Positions 32,999 to 41,629 are shown, counted from the stretch's first letter. The stretch: DNA of 64,000 bases from Streptomyces acidiscabies (GCF_020010905.1 NZ_JAGJBY010000002.1:1674001-1738000), one strand, 5' to 3'. Notes: generated by a model not told the origin, from the sequence alone. Made by a program: numbers and translations.

Positions 32999-33860
32999 GC
33001 CGGTGGCGGACGGCCCCGGAGACGGGCAGCCACCCGAGGACACGGGCTCGTCCGGGGACGGTTCGGCGCCCAAGGCGAAGAAGCCGCGCTCCTTCTGGAA
33101 GGAGCTGCCGATCCTCATCGGGATCGCGCTCGTCCTCGCGCTGCTGATCAAGACGTTCCTGGTGCAGGCGTTCTCGATCCCCTCCGACTCGATGCAGAAC
33201 ACCCTCCAGCAGGGTGACCGGGTGCTCGTCGACAAGCTCACGCCGTGGTTCGGGTCCGAGCCCGATCGCGGTGAGGTCGTCGTCTTCCACGACCCGGCCG
33301 ACTGGCTCGCCGGCGAGCCGACCGCCGACCCGAACGCGATCCAGACGTTCCTGAGCTGGATCGGCCTCATGCCGTCCGCGCAGGAGAAGGACCTGATCAA
33401 GCGGGTCATCGGAGTCGGCGGCGACACGATCGAGTGCAAGGGGACCGGGCCGCTCAAGGTCAACGGCAAGGCGCTCAACGAGCCGTACGTGTACCCCGGG
33501 AACACGCCCTGCTCCATGGACGACCAGGGCGGGCAGTTCACCGTCAAGGTGCCCAAGGGCATGATCTGGGTCATGGGCGATCACCGGCAGAACTCCCGGG
33601 ACTCCCGCTACAACCAGTCCGACAAGAACCACGGCATGGTTCCGGTCGACGAGGTCGTGGGGCGCGCGATCGTGAAGGCGTGGCCCATCAACCGCTGGGG
33701 CACGCTGCCGGTTCCCGACACGTTCGACCAGTCCGGGCTGAACAACCAGTCGTCGGCCGCGCTGAGCGTGGCTCCGCAGGGGGTCGCGCTGGTGGGGATG
33801 GTGCCGGTGGTGCTGTGGCGGCGGCGGAAGTATGTGGGGGCGGCTGGGGAACGGGGCTGA
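32886..33860 (+). CDS. sipY: Type I signal peptidase SipY
   Basis: This 324-residue protease has an acidic, Gly/Asp-rich N-terminus of about 65 residues. One membrane segment follows (ELPILIGIALVLALLIKTF), then catalytic Ser102 in SIPSDSMQNT, Lys in KDLIKRVIGVGGD and box E GDHRQNSRDSRYN. A C-terminal hydrophobic segment (GVALVGMVPVVLW) ends in RRRK, so a second anchor is likely. GTG 32886 overlaps the sipX reading frame by 113 bases; a later start would shorten only the disordered N-terminus. A hairpin follows the stop. Confidence 0.9.
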   Translation: MGDVAVGARSGQDGEDHRGRSVEDAVPGTDDAVTSGSEPVADGPGDGQPPEDTGSSGDGSAPKAKKPRSFWKELPILIGIALVLALLIKTFLVQAFSIPSDSMQNTLQQGDRVLVDKLTPWFGSEPDRGEVVVFHDPADWLAGEPTADPNAIQTFLSWIGLMPSAQEKDLIKRVIGVGGDTIECKGTGPLKVNGKALNEPYVYPGNTPCSMDDQGGQFTVKVPKGMIWVMGDHRQNSRDSRYNQSDKNHGMVPVDEVVGRAIVKAWPINRWGTLPVPDTFDQSGLNNQSSAALSVAPQGVALVGMVPVVLWRRRKYVGAAGERG

Positions 33861-33887
33861 GGCTTCTTCCAGGCCAGGGTTTTTCGG

Positions 33888-33924
33888 GGCCCGTCGGGAC
33901 GCACTGGGTGCGTTCTGGCGGGCC
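33888..33924 (+). terminator. Hairpin between sipY and sipZ
   Basis: GGCCCG (33888-33893) pairs with CGGGCC (33919-33924), with an inner ACGCA/TGCGT stem. It is preceded, not followed, by a T run, so it may be an attenuator or processing hairpin as much as a terminator. Confidence 0.5.
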
Positions 33925-33977
33925 CTGTGGTGTGAAGGGCTGACCTTGTTCGGTACCGCCCGGTAGGGTGCCGGGTC

Positions 33978-34775
33978 ATGGGTGGTGAGAGTGTGACGCG
34001 TACGGCTCCGCGCGGCGGGCAGGGTGGCGGGCAGGCTTCTTCGGCGGGGGCTCCTGCGGGCGGGCGGCTCGGGAACAGGCTGTCCGGGGTGGCGGTCGCC
34101 CTCGGGATCGTCATGTTCCTGGGAGGGTTCGCCTGGGCTGCCCTCGTCTATCGGCCGTACACCGTGCCGACGAACTCCATGTCGCCCACGATCCAGGCCG
34201 GTGACCGGGTGCTCGCCGAGCAGATCGGCGGGGACGAGGTGCGGCGGGGCGACGTCGTCGTCTTCAACGACAAGACGTGGGTCGAGAACGCGGCCGTCGT
34301 CAAGCGGGTCGTCGCGGTCGGCGGGGACACGGTCGCCTGCTGCACCGGCGGGAAGCTGACGGTCAACGGCAAGCAGATCACCGAGCCGTATCTGGCGGAC
34401 GGGGTCGCGGAGGTCACCGGGTTCCCGACGATCACCGTCCCGGAGGGGCGGCTGTTCCTTCTCGGTGACGAGCGGCAGGGGTCGCTGGACTCGACCGCGC
34501 ACCTCACGGATGCGGCGCAGGGGACGGTGGCTCGTACCGCCGTGAAGGCGCGGGTGGATGCCGTGGTGTGGCCGATGAACGGGATGCTGAAGAAACCGGC
34601 CGGGTTCGAGGTGCTGGGGGCGTTGTCGCAGCCGGGGCCGGTTCGGATGATCGTGGGGTTGATCGTCGTGGGTGGGGTGTTGGTGCTGGGCGGGGGTGCG
34701 TACGGGCCTGTCGCGGGGTTCGTGGGGCGGGTGCGGCGGCGGGGGGCGGCTCGGGCGGCGGCCGGTGCGGCTTGA
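33978..34775 (+). CDS. sipZ: Type I signal peptidase SipZ
   Basis: This 265-residue protease is the most divergent of the four. It has a membrane segment (AVALGIVMFLGGFAWAALV), catalytic Ser67 in VPTNSMSPTI, Lys in AVVKRVVAVGGD and an altered box E, GDERQGSLDSTAH, where the others have GDHR...SDSR. A C-terminal membrane segment (MIVGLIVVGGVLVLGGGAY) is followed by RVRRRGA, so both ends are anchored. ATG 33978 is used. It may have its own promoter after the preceding hairpin. Confidence 0.9.
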   Translation: MGGESVTRTAPRGGQGGGQASSAGAPAGGRLGNRLSGVAVALGIVMFLGGFAWAALVYRPYTVPTNSMSPTIQAGDRVLAEQIGGDEVRRGDVVVFNDKTWVENAAVVKRVVAVGGDTVACCTGGKLTVNGKQITEPYLADGVAEVTGFPTITVPEGRLFLLGDERQGSLDSTAHLTDAAQGTVARTAVKARVDAVVWPMNGMLKKPAGFEVLGALSQPGPVRMIVGLIVVGGVLVLGGGAYGPVAGFVGRVRRRGAARAAAGAA

Positions 34776-34794
34776 GGGGGCTGGGGTGGGTGGC

Positions 34795-35343
34795 GTGAAC
34801 GGCGGGGCCGAGGGTGCTAGTGGGGCGGCCGGTGCTGCCGAGGCCCTTGCCCTGGCTTCGGGGCCGCTGCGGAAAGTCGCTCGCGTTGTGCTGCTCGATC
34901 CTGCGGACCGGGTTCTGCTCCTGCACGGGCATGAGCCCGACGATCCCGGGAACGACTGGTGGTTCACCCCCGGCGGAGGCGTCGAGGACGGGGAGACGCG
35001 GGAGGACGCCGCCCTGCGGGAACTCGTCGAGGAGACCGGGATCAGGGACGTGCGGCTCGGGCCCGTACTGTGGCGGCGCGTGTGTTCGTTCCCCTTCGCG
35101 GGGCGGCGGTGGGACCAGGACGAGTGGTACTACCTCGCGCGTACGACGACGACCGTGACCCGCCCCACGGCCCTCACCGAGCTGGAGCGGCGCAGCGTCG
35201 CCGGTGCACGGTGGTGGACCTGTCGGGAACTGGGCCGGTCGCATGAGACGGTGTATCCGACCAGACTTGCCGAGCTGCTGCGCCGGCTGCTCGACGAAGG
35301 GCCCCCGCCCAGGCCCGTGACCCTTGACACGGAAATCGTCTAG
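34795..35343 (+). CDS. NUDIX hydrolase
   Basis: This 182-residue protein has a complete NUDIX box: GGGVEDGETREDAALREL runs into VEETGI, giving the GX5EX7REUXEEXGU pattern needed to bind magnesium and cleave a nucleoside-diphosphate bond. The substrate is unknown. The start is uncertain: GTG 34795 is used, but GTG 34765 and 34786 are also in frame and would overlap the sipZ end by at most 11 bases. The close spacing suggests co-transcription with sipZ. The stop is 57 bases before the DUF2469 gene. Confidence 0.88.
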   Translation: MNGGAEGASGAAGAAEALALASGPLRKVARVVLLDPADRVLLLHGHEPDDPGNDWWFTPGGGVEDGETREDAALRELVEETGIRDVRLGPVLWRRVCSFPFAGRRWDQDEWYYLARTTTTVTRPTALTELERRSVAGARWWTCRELGRSHETVYPTRLAELLRRLLDEGPPPRPVTLDTEIV

Positions 35344-35399
35344 GGGCGCGCGGGACTGGCGCACAATGGTGGGACCGCACGGCTGAAGGGGAACATGCC

Positions 35400-35708
35400 A
35401 TGAGCGCCGAGGACCTCGAAAAGTACGAGACCGAGATGGAGCTGAAGCTCTATCGGGAGTACCGCGATGTCGTCGGGTTGTTCAAGTATGTGATCGAGAC
35501 GGAGCGGCGGTTCTATCTCACCAACGACTACGAGATGCAGGTGCACTCGGTCCAGGGTGAGGTGTTCTTCGAGGTGTCCATGGCGGATGCCTGGGTCTGG
35601 GACATGTACCGGCCGGCTCGGTTCGTGAAGCAGGTCCGGGTGCTGACGTTCAAGGACGTGAACATCGAGGAGCTGAACAAGAGCGATCTGGAGTTGCCGG
35701 GGAACTGA
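35400..35708 (+). CDS. DUF2469 domain protein
   Basis: This 102-residue protein (MSAEDLEKYETEMELKLYRE) is the highly conserved actinobacterial DUF2469 family, of unknown function. Family marks are RRFYLTNDYEMQVHSV, VSMADAWVWDMYRP and VKQVRVLTFKDVN. It lies between a NUDIX gene and yraN, its usual place in actinobacteria. ATG 35400 is preceded by AAGGGGA. Confidence 0.92.
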   Translation: MSAEDLEKYETEMELKLYREYRDVVGLFKYVIETERRFYLTNDYEMQVHSVQGEVFFEVSMADAWVWDMYRPARFVKQVRVLTFKDVNIEELNKSDLELPGN

Positions 35709-35817
35709 GTGCGTCACCTGTACGGGTGACGGAGTTTTCCACAGGTCCCGGTCTGTCCACCAAGATCCTTCCGGGTTCGCCGGGTGCGTGATCGTCGGTG
35801 CCGGAGGTGGTGCCGAC

Positions 35818-36189
35818 ATGAACACGGATCTGGCACGCAAGGCAATCGGAGAGTACGGCGAGGAGCTGGCCGCGCGGCGGCTGGCCGACGCCGGGATGAC
35901 GGTTCTGGAGCGCAACTGGCGCTCCGGCCGGGCCGGTGAGATCGACATCGTGGCGCGGGACGGGGACGTCCTGGTCGTCTGCGAGGTGAAGACACGGCGG
36001 GACGGGCCCTTCCAGCACCCCCTCGCCGGTGTCACCCCCCAGAAGGCGGACCGCCTGCGGGGCCTCGCCGAACACTGGCTCCACACGCATGGCGGCGCGC
36101 CGCCCGGGGGCGTCCGCATCGACGTCGTCGCCGTGCTCCTGCCCCGGCGCGGGGCCGCCGTCATCGAGCACGTGCGGGGGGTGGCCTGA
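35818..36189 (+). CDS. yraN: YraN/UPF0102 family, putative nuclease-fold protein
   Basis: This 123-residue protein belongs to the UPF0102 (YraN) family, which has a Holliday-junction-resolvase-like fold. The catalytic-type residues are visible in GEIDIVARDGD and VVCEVKTRR (the D and the E-x-K). ATG 35818 has GGAGG ten bases upstream; an earlier GTG frame from 35788 adds ten unconserved residues. It is one base from the yifB start, so the genes are coupled. Confidence 0.92.
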   Translation: MNTDLARKAIGEYGEELAARRLADAGMTVLERNWRSGRAGEIDIVARDGDVLVVCEVKTRRDGPFQHPLAGVTPQKADRLRGLAEHWLHTHGGAPPGGVRIDVVAVLLPRRGAAVIEHVRGVA

Positions 36190-36190
36190 G

Positions 36191-37807
36191 ATGGGGTTCG
36201 CACGCACGTGTTCCGTGGCCCTGGTGGGGGTCGAGGGGGTCGTCGTCGAGGTCCAGGCGGATCTGGAGCCGGGGGTGGCGGCGTTCACGCTGGTGGGGCT
36301 GCCGGACAAGAGCCTGACGGAGAGCCGGGACCGGGTACGGGCGGCTGTGGTCAACTCGGGTGACGAGTGGCCGCAGAAGAAGCTCACGGTCGGGCTCAGC
36401 CCGGCGTCGGTGCCCAAGGCGGGCTCCGGCTTCGACCTCGCCGTCGCCTGCGCGGTGCTCGGCGCGGCGGAGCGGATCGACCCGAGGGTGCTGGCCGACA
36501 TCGTGATGATCGGCGAGCTGGGGCTGGACGGACGGGTGCGTCCCGTGCGGGGCATCCTGCCCGCCGTGCTGGCCGCCGCCGAGGCGGGGTACCAGCAGGT
36601 CGTCGTCCCGGAGTGCGCGGCGGCGGAGGCGTCGCTGGTCCCCGGGGTGTCCGTGCTCGGGGTGCGCAGCCTGCGGCAGCTCGTCGCCGTCCTCGCGGAC
36701 GAGCCGGTGCCCGAGGAGGCGCCGGACGAGGCGGGGCGGCCCGATCCGCTGCTGGCGGGCCTGCGGGTGCCCGGGACGGGCGCGGCCACCGGCATGGGCG
36801 CGGCCCAGTACGACCAGGGACACGACCTCGCCGACGTCGTGGGCCAGCGCTCGGCCCGTACGGCGGTGGAGGTCTCGGCGGCCGGTGGCCACCACCTGTT
36901 CCTGGAGGGGCCGCCAGGTGCCGGCAAGACCATGCTGGCGGAGCGGCTGCCGGCCGTGCTGCCCCCGCTCGGGCGGGAGGATTCCCTGGAGGTCACGGCC
37001 GTCCACTCGGTGGCCGGTCTGCTGCCGCCGGGCAAGCCGCTCGTCGACGTGGCCCCGTACTGCGCCCCGCACCACTCGGCCACGATGCAGGCGCTCGTCG
37101 GAGGCGGCCCCGGCATCGCCCGGCCCGGAGCGGTGTCCCTGGCTCATCGGGGCATTCTCTTTCTCGACGAGGCCCCGGAGTTCAACAGCACCGCGCTCGA
37201 CGCCCTCCGCCAGCCCCTGGAGGCGGGGCACGTGGTGATCGCCCGCAGCGCGGGCGTGGTGCGGTTCCCGGCGCGCTTCCTCATGGTGCTGGCGGCGAAC
37301 CCGTGCCCCTGCGGGAGGTTCTCGCAGCGGGACACGCTGTGCGAGTGCCCGCCCTCCGTGATCCGCCGCTACCAGGCACGGCTCTCCGGGCCGCTCCTCG
37401 ACCGGGTCGACCTGAGGGTCGAGGTGGACCCCGTCAGCCGCGCCGAACTGACGCACCGGGGACCCGGCGGGGAGTCCACGGCGACGGTCGCCGCCCGGGT
37501 GCTGGCCGCCCGGGAGCGCTCGGCGGCCCGGCTGGTCGGCACGCCCTGGCGGACCAACAGCGAGGTACCCGGCCGGGAGCTGCGCAGCCGCTGGCACGCG
37601 GTGCCCGGAGCGATGGACGAGGCCGAGCGGGGCCTCGAACGCGGTGTGCTCACCGCCCGGGGCGTCGACCGCGTCCTGCGGGTCGCCTGGACGGTCGCCG
37701 ACCTCGTCGGCCACGACCGCCCCGACGCGACCGATGTCGCCCTGGCGCTGCAACTGCGGACCGGGGTGCCGCGCGGGGTGCCGATGGCGATCGGCGTGCT
37801 GACCTGA
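36191..37807 (+). CDS. comM: YifB/ComM Mg-chelatase-like AAA ATPase
   Basis: This 538-residue AAA+ protein resembles YifB/ComM, a helicase that aids branch migration during natural transformation and recombination. The N-terminal domain (VGLPDKSLTESRDRVR, KKLTVGLSPASVPKAG) is followed by the AAA core with Walker A GPPGAGKTM (about 240-248), then ILFLDEAPEFNSTALDALRQP and the Cys-rich NPCPCGRF segment. It sits just upstream of dprA, which fits a shared DNA-processing role. Streptomyces is not known for natural competence, so the role may be in recombination. Confidence 0.93.
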   Translation: MGFARTCSVALVGVEGVVVEVQADLEPGVAAFTLVGLPDKSLTESRDRVRAAVVNSGDEWPQKKLTVGLSPASVPKAGSGFDLAVACAVLGAAERIDPRVLADIVMIGELGLDGRVRPVRGILPAVLAAAEAGYQQVVVPECAAAEASLVPGVSVLGVRSLRQLVAVLADEPVPEEAPDEAGRPDPLLAGLRVPGTGAATGMGAAQYDQGHDLADVVGQRSARTAVEVSAAGGHHLFLEGPPGAGKTMLAERLPAVLPPLGREDSLEVTAVHSVAGLLPPGKPLVDVAPYCAPHHSATMQALVGGGPGIARPGAVSLAHRGILFLDEAPEFNSTALDALRQPLEAGHVVIARSAGVVRFPARFLMVLAANPCPCGRFSQRDTLCECPPSVIRRYQARLSGPLLDRVDLRVEVDPVSRAELTHRGPGGESTATVAARVLAARERSAARLVGTPWRTNSEVPGRELRSRWHAVPGAMDEAERGLERGVLTARGVDRVLRVAWTVADLVGHDRPDATDVALALQLRTGVPRGVPMAIGVLT

Positions 37808-37868
37808 ACCAGGCGGTCGGGCCGCGTACCGGCACCCGGTGCGCGGTCCCTCCCGGAAGGAGCTGTGG

Positions 37869-39014
37869 GTGGACGAGGAAGAGCGGGTGGCGCGGGTGTT
37901 TCTCGGGCGGGTTGTCGAGCCTGGGGATGAGGTTGGGGGGCGGTGGATTCGGGGCGTTGGGGCTGTGGAGGCCGCTCGGTGGGTTCGGTGGGGTGGGGGT
38001 GCGCCTGAGGGGGTCAGTGAGCGGCGGTGGAGTGGGATGCGGGGGCGGGCCTTGGAGGCTGATGGGGAGCGGGATCTTGAGGTGGCTCGGGGGGTGGGGG
38101 CTCGGTTTGTCTGTCCGGGGGAAGCAGAGTGGCCTTCCACGCTTGATGAGTTGGGGGATGCGCGGCCTCTGGGGTTGTGGGTGCGGGGGCGGGCCAGTTT
38201 GAGGGTGTGGGCTCTGCGGTCGGTGGCTGTGGTGGGGGCTCGGGCCTGTACGGAGTACGGGGCGCATGTGGGGGCTTCCATGGGGGCGGGGCTGGCCGAG
38301 CGGGGGTGGGTCGTTGTCTCCGGGGGTGCGTACGGGGTCGATGGGGCCGCTCATCGTGGGGCGCTCGGGGTGGGTGGTGCGACCGTTGCCGTCCTGGCCT
38401 GTGGGGTCGATCAGGCATATCCGCGTGGGCATGCGGAGTTGATCGAGCGGATCGCCGAGCAGGGGCTGGTGGTGGGGGAGTTGCCGCCGGGAGCGCATCC
38501 GACGCCGAGCCGGTTCGTGCTCAGGAACCGGGTGATCGCCGCGTTGACGCGGGGGACCGTCGTCGTCGAAGCGGCCCTGCGCAGTGGGTCGTTGGTGACC
38601 GCGCGGGCCGCGCTGCGGCTGGGGCGGCACACGATGGGCGTGCCGGGGCCGGTGACGAGCACGCTGTCGGCAGGGGTGCATGAACTGCTGCGCGGCGAGG
38701 GGCAGGTGGTGACGGACGCCGCCGATGTCGTGGAGCTGGTGGGGGAGATGGGGGAGCTGGGGCCCGAGCGGAGAGGGCCCGTGCTGCCCCGGGATCTGCT
38801 CGGGGCGGCCACCGCACAGGTGTTGGACGCGCTGCCGGGCGACCGGGCCGCCGGTGTCGCGGAGATCGCGCGGGCCGCGTTGACCTCCCGGGACGAGGCC
38901 GTCGCCCGGCTGTACGAACTGCGCGCGCTCGGGTACGTCGAACGACACGGCGAGAGCTGGAAGTTGACACGCCAGGCGGTGATGTCCGTTCGGGGCCCTC
39001 GGAGCCGTCGGTGA
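37869..39014 (+). CDS. dprA: DNA-processing protein DprA
   Basis: This 381-residue protein loads RecA on single-stranded DNA in other bacteria. The Rossmann core reads VAVVGARACTEYGAHV, VVSGGAYGVDGAAHRGAL, LRNRVIAALTRGTVVVEA and GSLVTARAALRLG. A C-terminal winged-helix region (EIARAALTSRDEAVARLYEL) completes the long form. GTG 37869 has AAGGAG six bases upstream. It lies 61 bases past the comM stop on the same strand. A 253-base gap follows to whiG. Confidence 0.93.
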   Translation: MDEEERVARVFLGRVVEPGDEVGGRWIRGVGAVEAARWVRWGGGAPEGVSERRWSGMRGRALEADGERDLEVARGVGARFVCPGEAEWPSTLDELGDARPLGLWVRGRASLRVWALRSVAVVGARACTEYGAHVGASMGAGLAERGWVVVSGGAYGVDGAAHRGALGVGGATVAVLACGVDQAYPRGHAELIERIAEQGLVVGELPPGAHPTPSRFVLRNRVIAALTRGTVVVEAALRSGSLVTARAALRLGRHTMGVPGPVTSTLSAGVHELLRGEGQVVTDAADVVELVGEMGELGPERRGPVLPRDLLGAATAQVLDALPGDRAAGVAEIARAALTSRDEAVARLYELRALGYVERHGESWKLTRQAVMSVRGPRSRR

Positions 39015-39267
39015 GGTTCGTGGTTCGGCCGTCCGAGGGAACGCGTAACCCCTTGGGAATTCCGGCAGTTGACGGACGCGACAGATCACACGAGTACCGG
39101 GTGGAGCCCTGGGGGACGGGAGAGTGAACGTATCTGCGCACCGTCCGGGGCCCGTTCTTCGCACACCGCGACAGCTCTGTCACGCTACGCTCACGAGGAT
39201 TCCGGCACAGACCGGCCGTAGGCACTCCTACCCCACGTACTCACGGCAGAACGGCACAAGGCGACGA

Positions 39268-40101
39268 ATGCCCCAGCACACCTCCGGGTCCGACCGGACG
39301 GCTGTCCCCCCAGCCGCCCGGGACGGTGGCAGCGTGCGGCCCGCTCCCTCGACGCTCGACGAGCTGTGGCGGTCGTACAAGGAGACGGGGGACGAACGGC
39401 TGCGGGAGCAGCTCATCCTGCACTACTCGCCCCTCGTGAAATACGTGGCGGGGCGGGTCAGCGTGGGGCTGCCGCCCAATGTGGAGCAGGCGGACTTCGT
39501 GTCGTCCGGGATCTTCGGGCTGATCGACGCGATCGAGAAGTTCGACGTCGACCGGGAGATCAAGTTCGAGACGTACGCGATCACCCGGATTCGGGGGGCG
39601 ATGATCGACGAACTGCGGGCGCTGGACTGGATTCCGCGGTCGGTGCGGCAGAAGGCGCGGAACGTGGAGCGGGCGTACGCGACGCTGGAGGCGCGGTTGC
39701 GGCGGACGCCGAGCGAGCAGGAGGTGGCGGCGGAGCTGGGGATCGCCGTCGAGGATCTGCACGCCGTGTTCAGTCAGCTGTCGCTGGCCAACGTCGTCGC
39801 GCTCGATGAGCTGTTGCATGTCGGGAGCGAGAGCGGGCTCAGCTTCGTGGACACGCTGGAGGATCACGCCGCCGACAATCCCGTCGAGGTCGCCGAGGAC
39901 CGGGAGTTGCGGAGGTTTCTGGCGCGGGCCATCAACACGCTGCCCGACCGGGAGAAGACCGTCGTGACCCTCTACTACTACGAGGGGCTCACGCTCGCGG
40001 AGATCGGGAACGTGCTCGGGGTGACCGAGAGTCGGGTCAGTCAGATCCATACGAAGTCGGTGCTGCAGTTGCGGGCGAAGCTGGCCGGGTTCGGGAGGTG
40101 A
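39268..40101 (+). CDS. whiG: RNA polymerase sigma factor WhiG (SigD/FliA family)
   Basis: This 277-residue sigma factor starts aerial hyphae on the path to sporulation. The sequence has region 2 (HYSPLVKYVAGRVSVGLP, VSSGIFGLIDAIEKFD, ITRIRGAMIDELRALDW), region 3 and region 4 (LPDREKTVVTLYYYEGL, GVTESRVSQIHTKSV). It matches the known WhiG start MPQHTSGSDR at ATG 39268; longer frames upstream run through the leader. Its activity is controlled in Streptomyces by the RsiG anti-sigma factor and c-di-GMP; nothing in the window shows that. A small hairpin (40092-40109) spans its stop. Confidence 0.96.
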   Translation: MPQHTSGSDRTAVPPAARDGGSVRPAPSTLDELWRSYKETGDERLREQLILHYSPLVKYVAGRVSVGLPPNVEQADFVSSGIFGLIDAIEKFDVDREIKFETYAITRIRGAMIDELRALDWIPRSVRQKARNVERAYATLEARLRRTPSEQEVAAELGIAVEDLHAVFSQLSLANVVALDELLHVGSESGLSFVDTLEDHAADNPVEVAEDRELRRFLARAINTLPDREKTVVTLYYYEGLTLAEIGNVLGVTESRVSQIHTKSVLQLRAKLAGFGR

Positions 40102-40140
40102 GACTCCCGTGCGGCGCGGTGCGTCCGTACAGTGGATGCC

Positions 40141-40719
40141 GTGCCAAGGATTCGAGCGGCCTCCGTGGCCGAGCACCGGTCGATGCAGCGAGCTGCCCTG
40201 TTGGACGCGGCTCGGTCTCTGTTGTCCGAAGGGGGGACGGAGGCGCTGACGTTTCCGGCGCTCGCCGAGCGGACCGGGCTCGCGCGGTCGTCCGTGTACG
40301 AGTACTTCCGGTCCCGTGCGGCTGTCGTCGAGGAGCTGTGCGAGGCCGATTTCCCGGTGTGGGCCGCTGAGGTCGAGGTGGCCATGGGGGCGGTCGAGGG
40401 GGGTGCGGGGAAGGTCGAGGCGTACGTTCGCAAGCAGTTGGAGCTGGTCGGGGATCAGCGGCATCGGGCTGTCGTCGCCATCTCCGCGAGCGAGCTGGAC
40501 GCGGGGGCCCGGGAGAAGATCCGGGCCGCGCACGGGGCGTTGGTGGCGATGATCGTCGAGGCGTTGGCGGAGCTGGGGCATGCGGAGCCTCGGCTGGCGG
40601 CGATGCTGGTTCAGGGGGTGGTGGATTCTGCCGTGCGGCGGATCGAGTTGGGGGTTGAGGAGCCTGGGGTGGTTGCCGAGGCTGCGGTGGGGATGGTGTT
40701 GCGGGGGGTTTGTGGGTGA
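40141..40719 (+). CDS. TetR-family transcriptional regulator
   Basis: This 192-residue protein has the TetR DNA-binding domain (LLDAARSLLSEGGTEALT, ALAERTGLARSSVYEYF). A divergent ligand-binding half follows. The start is probably GTG 40141 (MPRIRAASVAEHR); TACAGT (40128-40133) lies seven bases upstream, so the mRNA may be leaderless. The in-frame GTG 40132 overlaps that hexamer. The target is not evident. The end of the gene is GT-rich (GGTTGAGGAG region), and a repeat with a hairpin follows. Confidence 0.88.
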   Translation: MPRIRAASVAEHRSMQRAALLDAARSLLSEGGTEALTFPALAERTGLARSSVYEYFRSRAAVVEELCEADFPVWAAEVEVAMGAVEGGAGKVEAYVRKQLELVGDQRHRAVVAISASELDAGAREKIRAAHGALVAMIVEALAELGHAEPRLAAMLVQGVVDSAVRRIELGVEEPGVVAEAAVGMVLRGVCG

Positions 40720-40750
40720 CCGGTTGCGGGGGGCTGGGGTGGGGGCGTTT

Positions 40751-40863
40751 TCGCTTGCCCGCGCTGGCGGGTGCCGCTGCGCCCACCCGTGCCGCCCCAT
40801 GGGGGTACCTCCCAGGCCCTTCGGGCACTGGGGGAGGCACGACTGCCCGCAGCTACGCGGGGG
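40751..40863 (+). repeat. Intergenic hairpin repeat (MITE- or REP-like)
   Basis: This is a compound inverted repeat with arms GTGCC...GGCAC (40789-40793 with 40836-40840), an inner CCTCCCAG / CTGGGGGAGG pairing and an apical GCCC-TTC-GGGC hairpin (40816-40826). The sequence resembles intergenic repeats I recall from many Streptomyces genomes. It sits between a TetR gene and a convergent peptidase gene, so it may also end transcripts. Confidence 0.6.
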
Positions 40864-40897
40864 CAGTGGAGTGGGTGCGGGGCGGTGGGTGGCGCAG

Positions 40898-41362
40898 TTA
40901 CGTGGGTGGAGTGTTCAGGTAGGGGAGCAGTCTTGGTGGGGTTCGGGGGAGGAGTGACAGCGGGTTCAGGTAGGTGTCCCCCCGTTTCAGGCCCCAGTGG
41001 AGGCATGACGTCGGGCAGTGGGTTCCTGTGGGTTCTACCTTGCCGATGATCTCGCCCTCCTCTACCTCGTCTCCCTTGGAGACCGTGGGGTGGACCGGCT
41101 CGTAGGTCGTGTGGAGTCCTGTTGCTGTCAGGTTCAGGGTGATGACTCCTCTGCCTGCTACTTGGCCGGCGAACGTCACTCGGGCGTGGGCCACTGCTCG
41201 TACCGGGGTGCCGGGTGGGGTTGAGAGGTCTACGCCTCGGTGGCCTGCCGTGTAGGGGGTTGGGGGTGGGGTGTAGGGGCGGAGGATCGGGGGGTGGGGG
41301 GTTACCGGCCACGTTGTGGTCGGGGGGAGGAGCAGGAGCAGGGCGTAGAGGGCTTTGTGCAT
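40898..41362 (-). CDS. Secreted M23-family (LytM) metallopeptidase
   Basis: This 154-residue protein starts with a hydrophobic signal (ALYALLLLLPP), without a lipobox. The M23 core has HRGVDLSTPPGTPVRA (first His and Asp of the metal site) and a late LHWGL His. Such proteins cut peptidoglycan cross-links or act as regulators of amidases. It is short for the family and lacks a LysM or coiled-coil domain. It is transcribed toward the TetR gene; rpsB lies divergently. Confidence 0.85.
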   Translation of the reverse strand: MHKALYALLLLLPPTTTWPVTPHPPILRPYTPPPTPYTAGHRGVDLSTPPGTPVRAVAHARVTFAGQVAGRGVITLNLTATGLHTTYEPVHPTVSKGDEVEEGEIIGKVEPTGTHCPTSCLHWGLKRGDTYLNPLSLLPRTPPRLLPYLNTPPT

Positions 41363-41444
41363 GCGCCGAGCGTGGCTCTCCCCGGCCTTGCGCGTTCACG
41401 CCTGTGGAGTACTCCGGGGTTGTGGACAGCGGCGTCATCCGAGG

Positions 41445-41464
41445 GTGTACGCGTCCCGTACACT
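41445..41464 (+). promoter_or_regulatory. rpsB -10 region inside a GTGTACG/CGTACAC palindrome
   Basis: GTGTACG (41445-41451) and CGTACAC (41457-41463) form a perfect 7-base inverted repeat with a 5-base spacer. TACACT (41459-41464) is a consensus -10 hexamer (TAnnnT). A matching -35 is not clear: GTCATC (41434-41439) with a 19-base spacer is the nearest. The site lies about 165 bases before rpsB. Confidence 0.45.
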
Positions 41465-41629
41465 TTTAGCGGCGATCCGGGTCACCGGGTCGACTTCGCA
41501 CGCCCCGGTACGGGGCCGGAAACGGTCCGTACTCTGCGCCTCTCGGTCCTCGTGGCTCGGCGCATCGCGGGCGTCAGGCACGGGAGCCGTCCGGTTCCCG
41601 TGGCAACCGAGAAAACTAGGAGTGCGGCC

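Noticed and set aside
35324..35352. TTGACA (35324-35329) as the -35 of the DUF2469 gene
   Set aside because: The hexamer is perfect but the expected -10 position is CGCGCG, so it was not called a promoter.
39124..39267. An N-terminal extension of WhiG from the frame starting at 39124
   Set aside because: The extension is Arg/Pro-rich and unlike WhiG, whose known start MPQHTSGSDR is at 39268.
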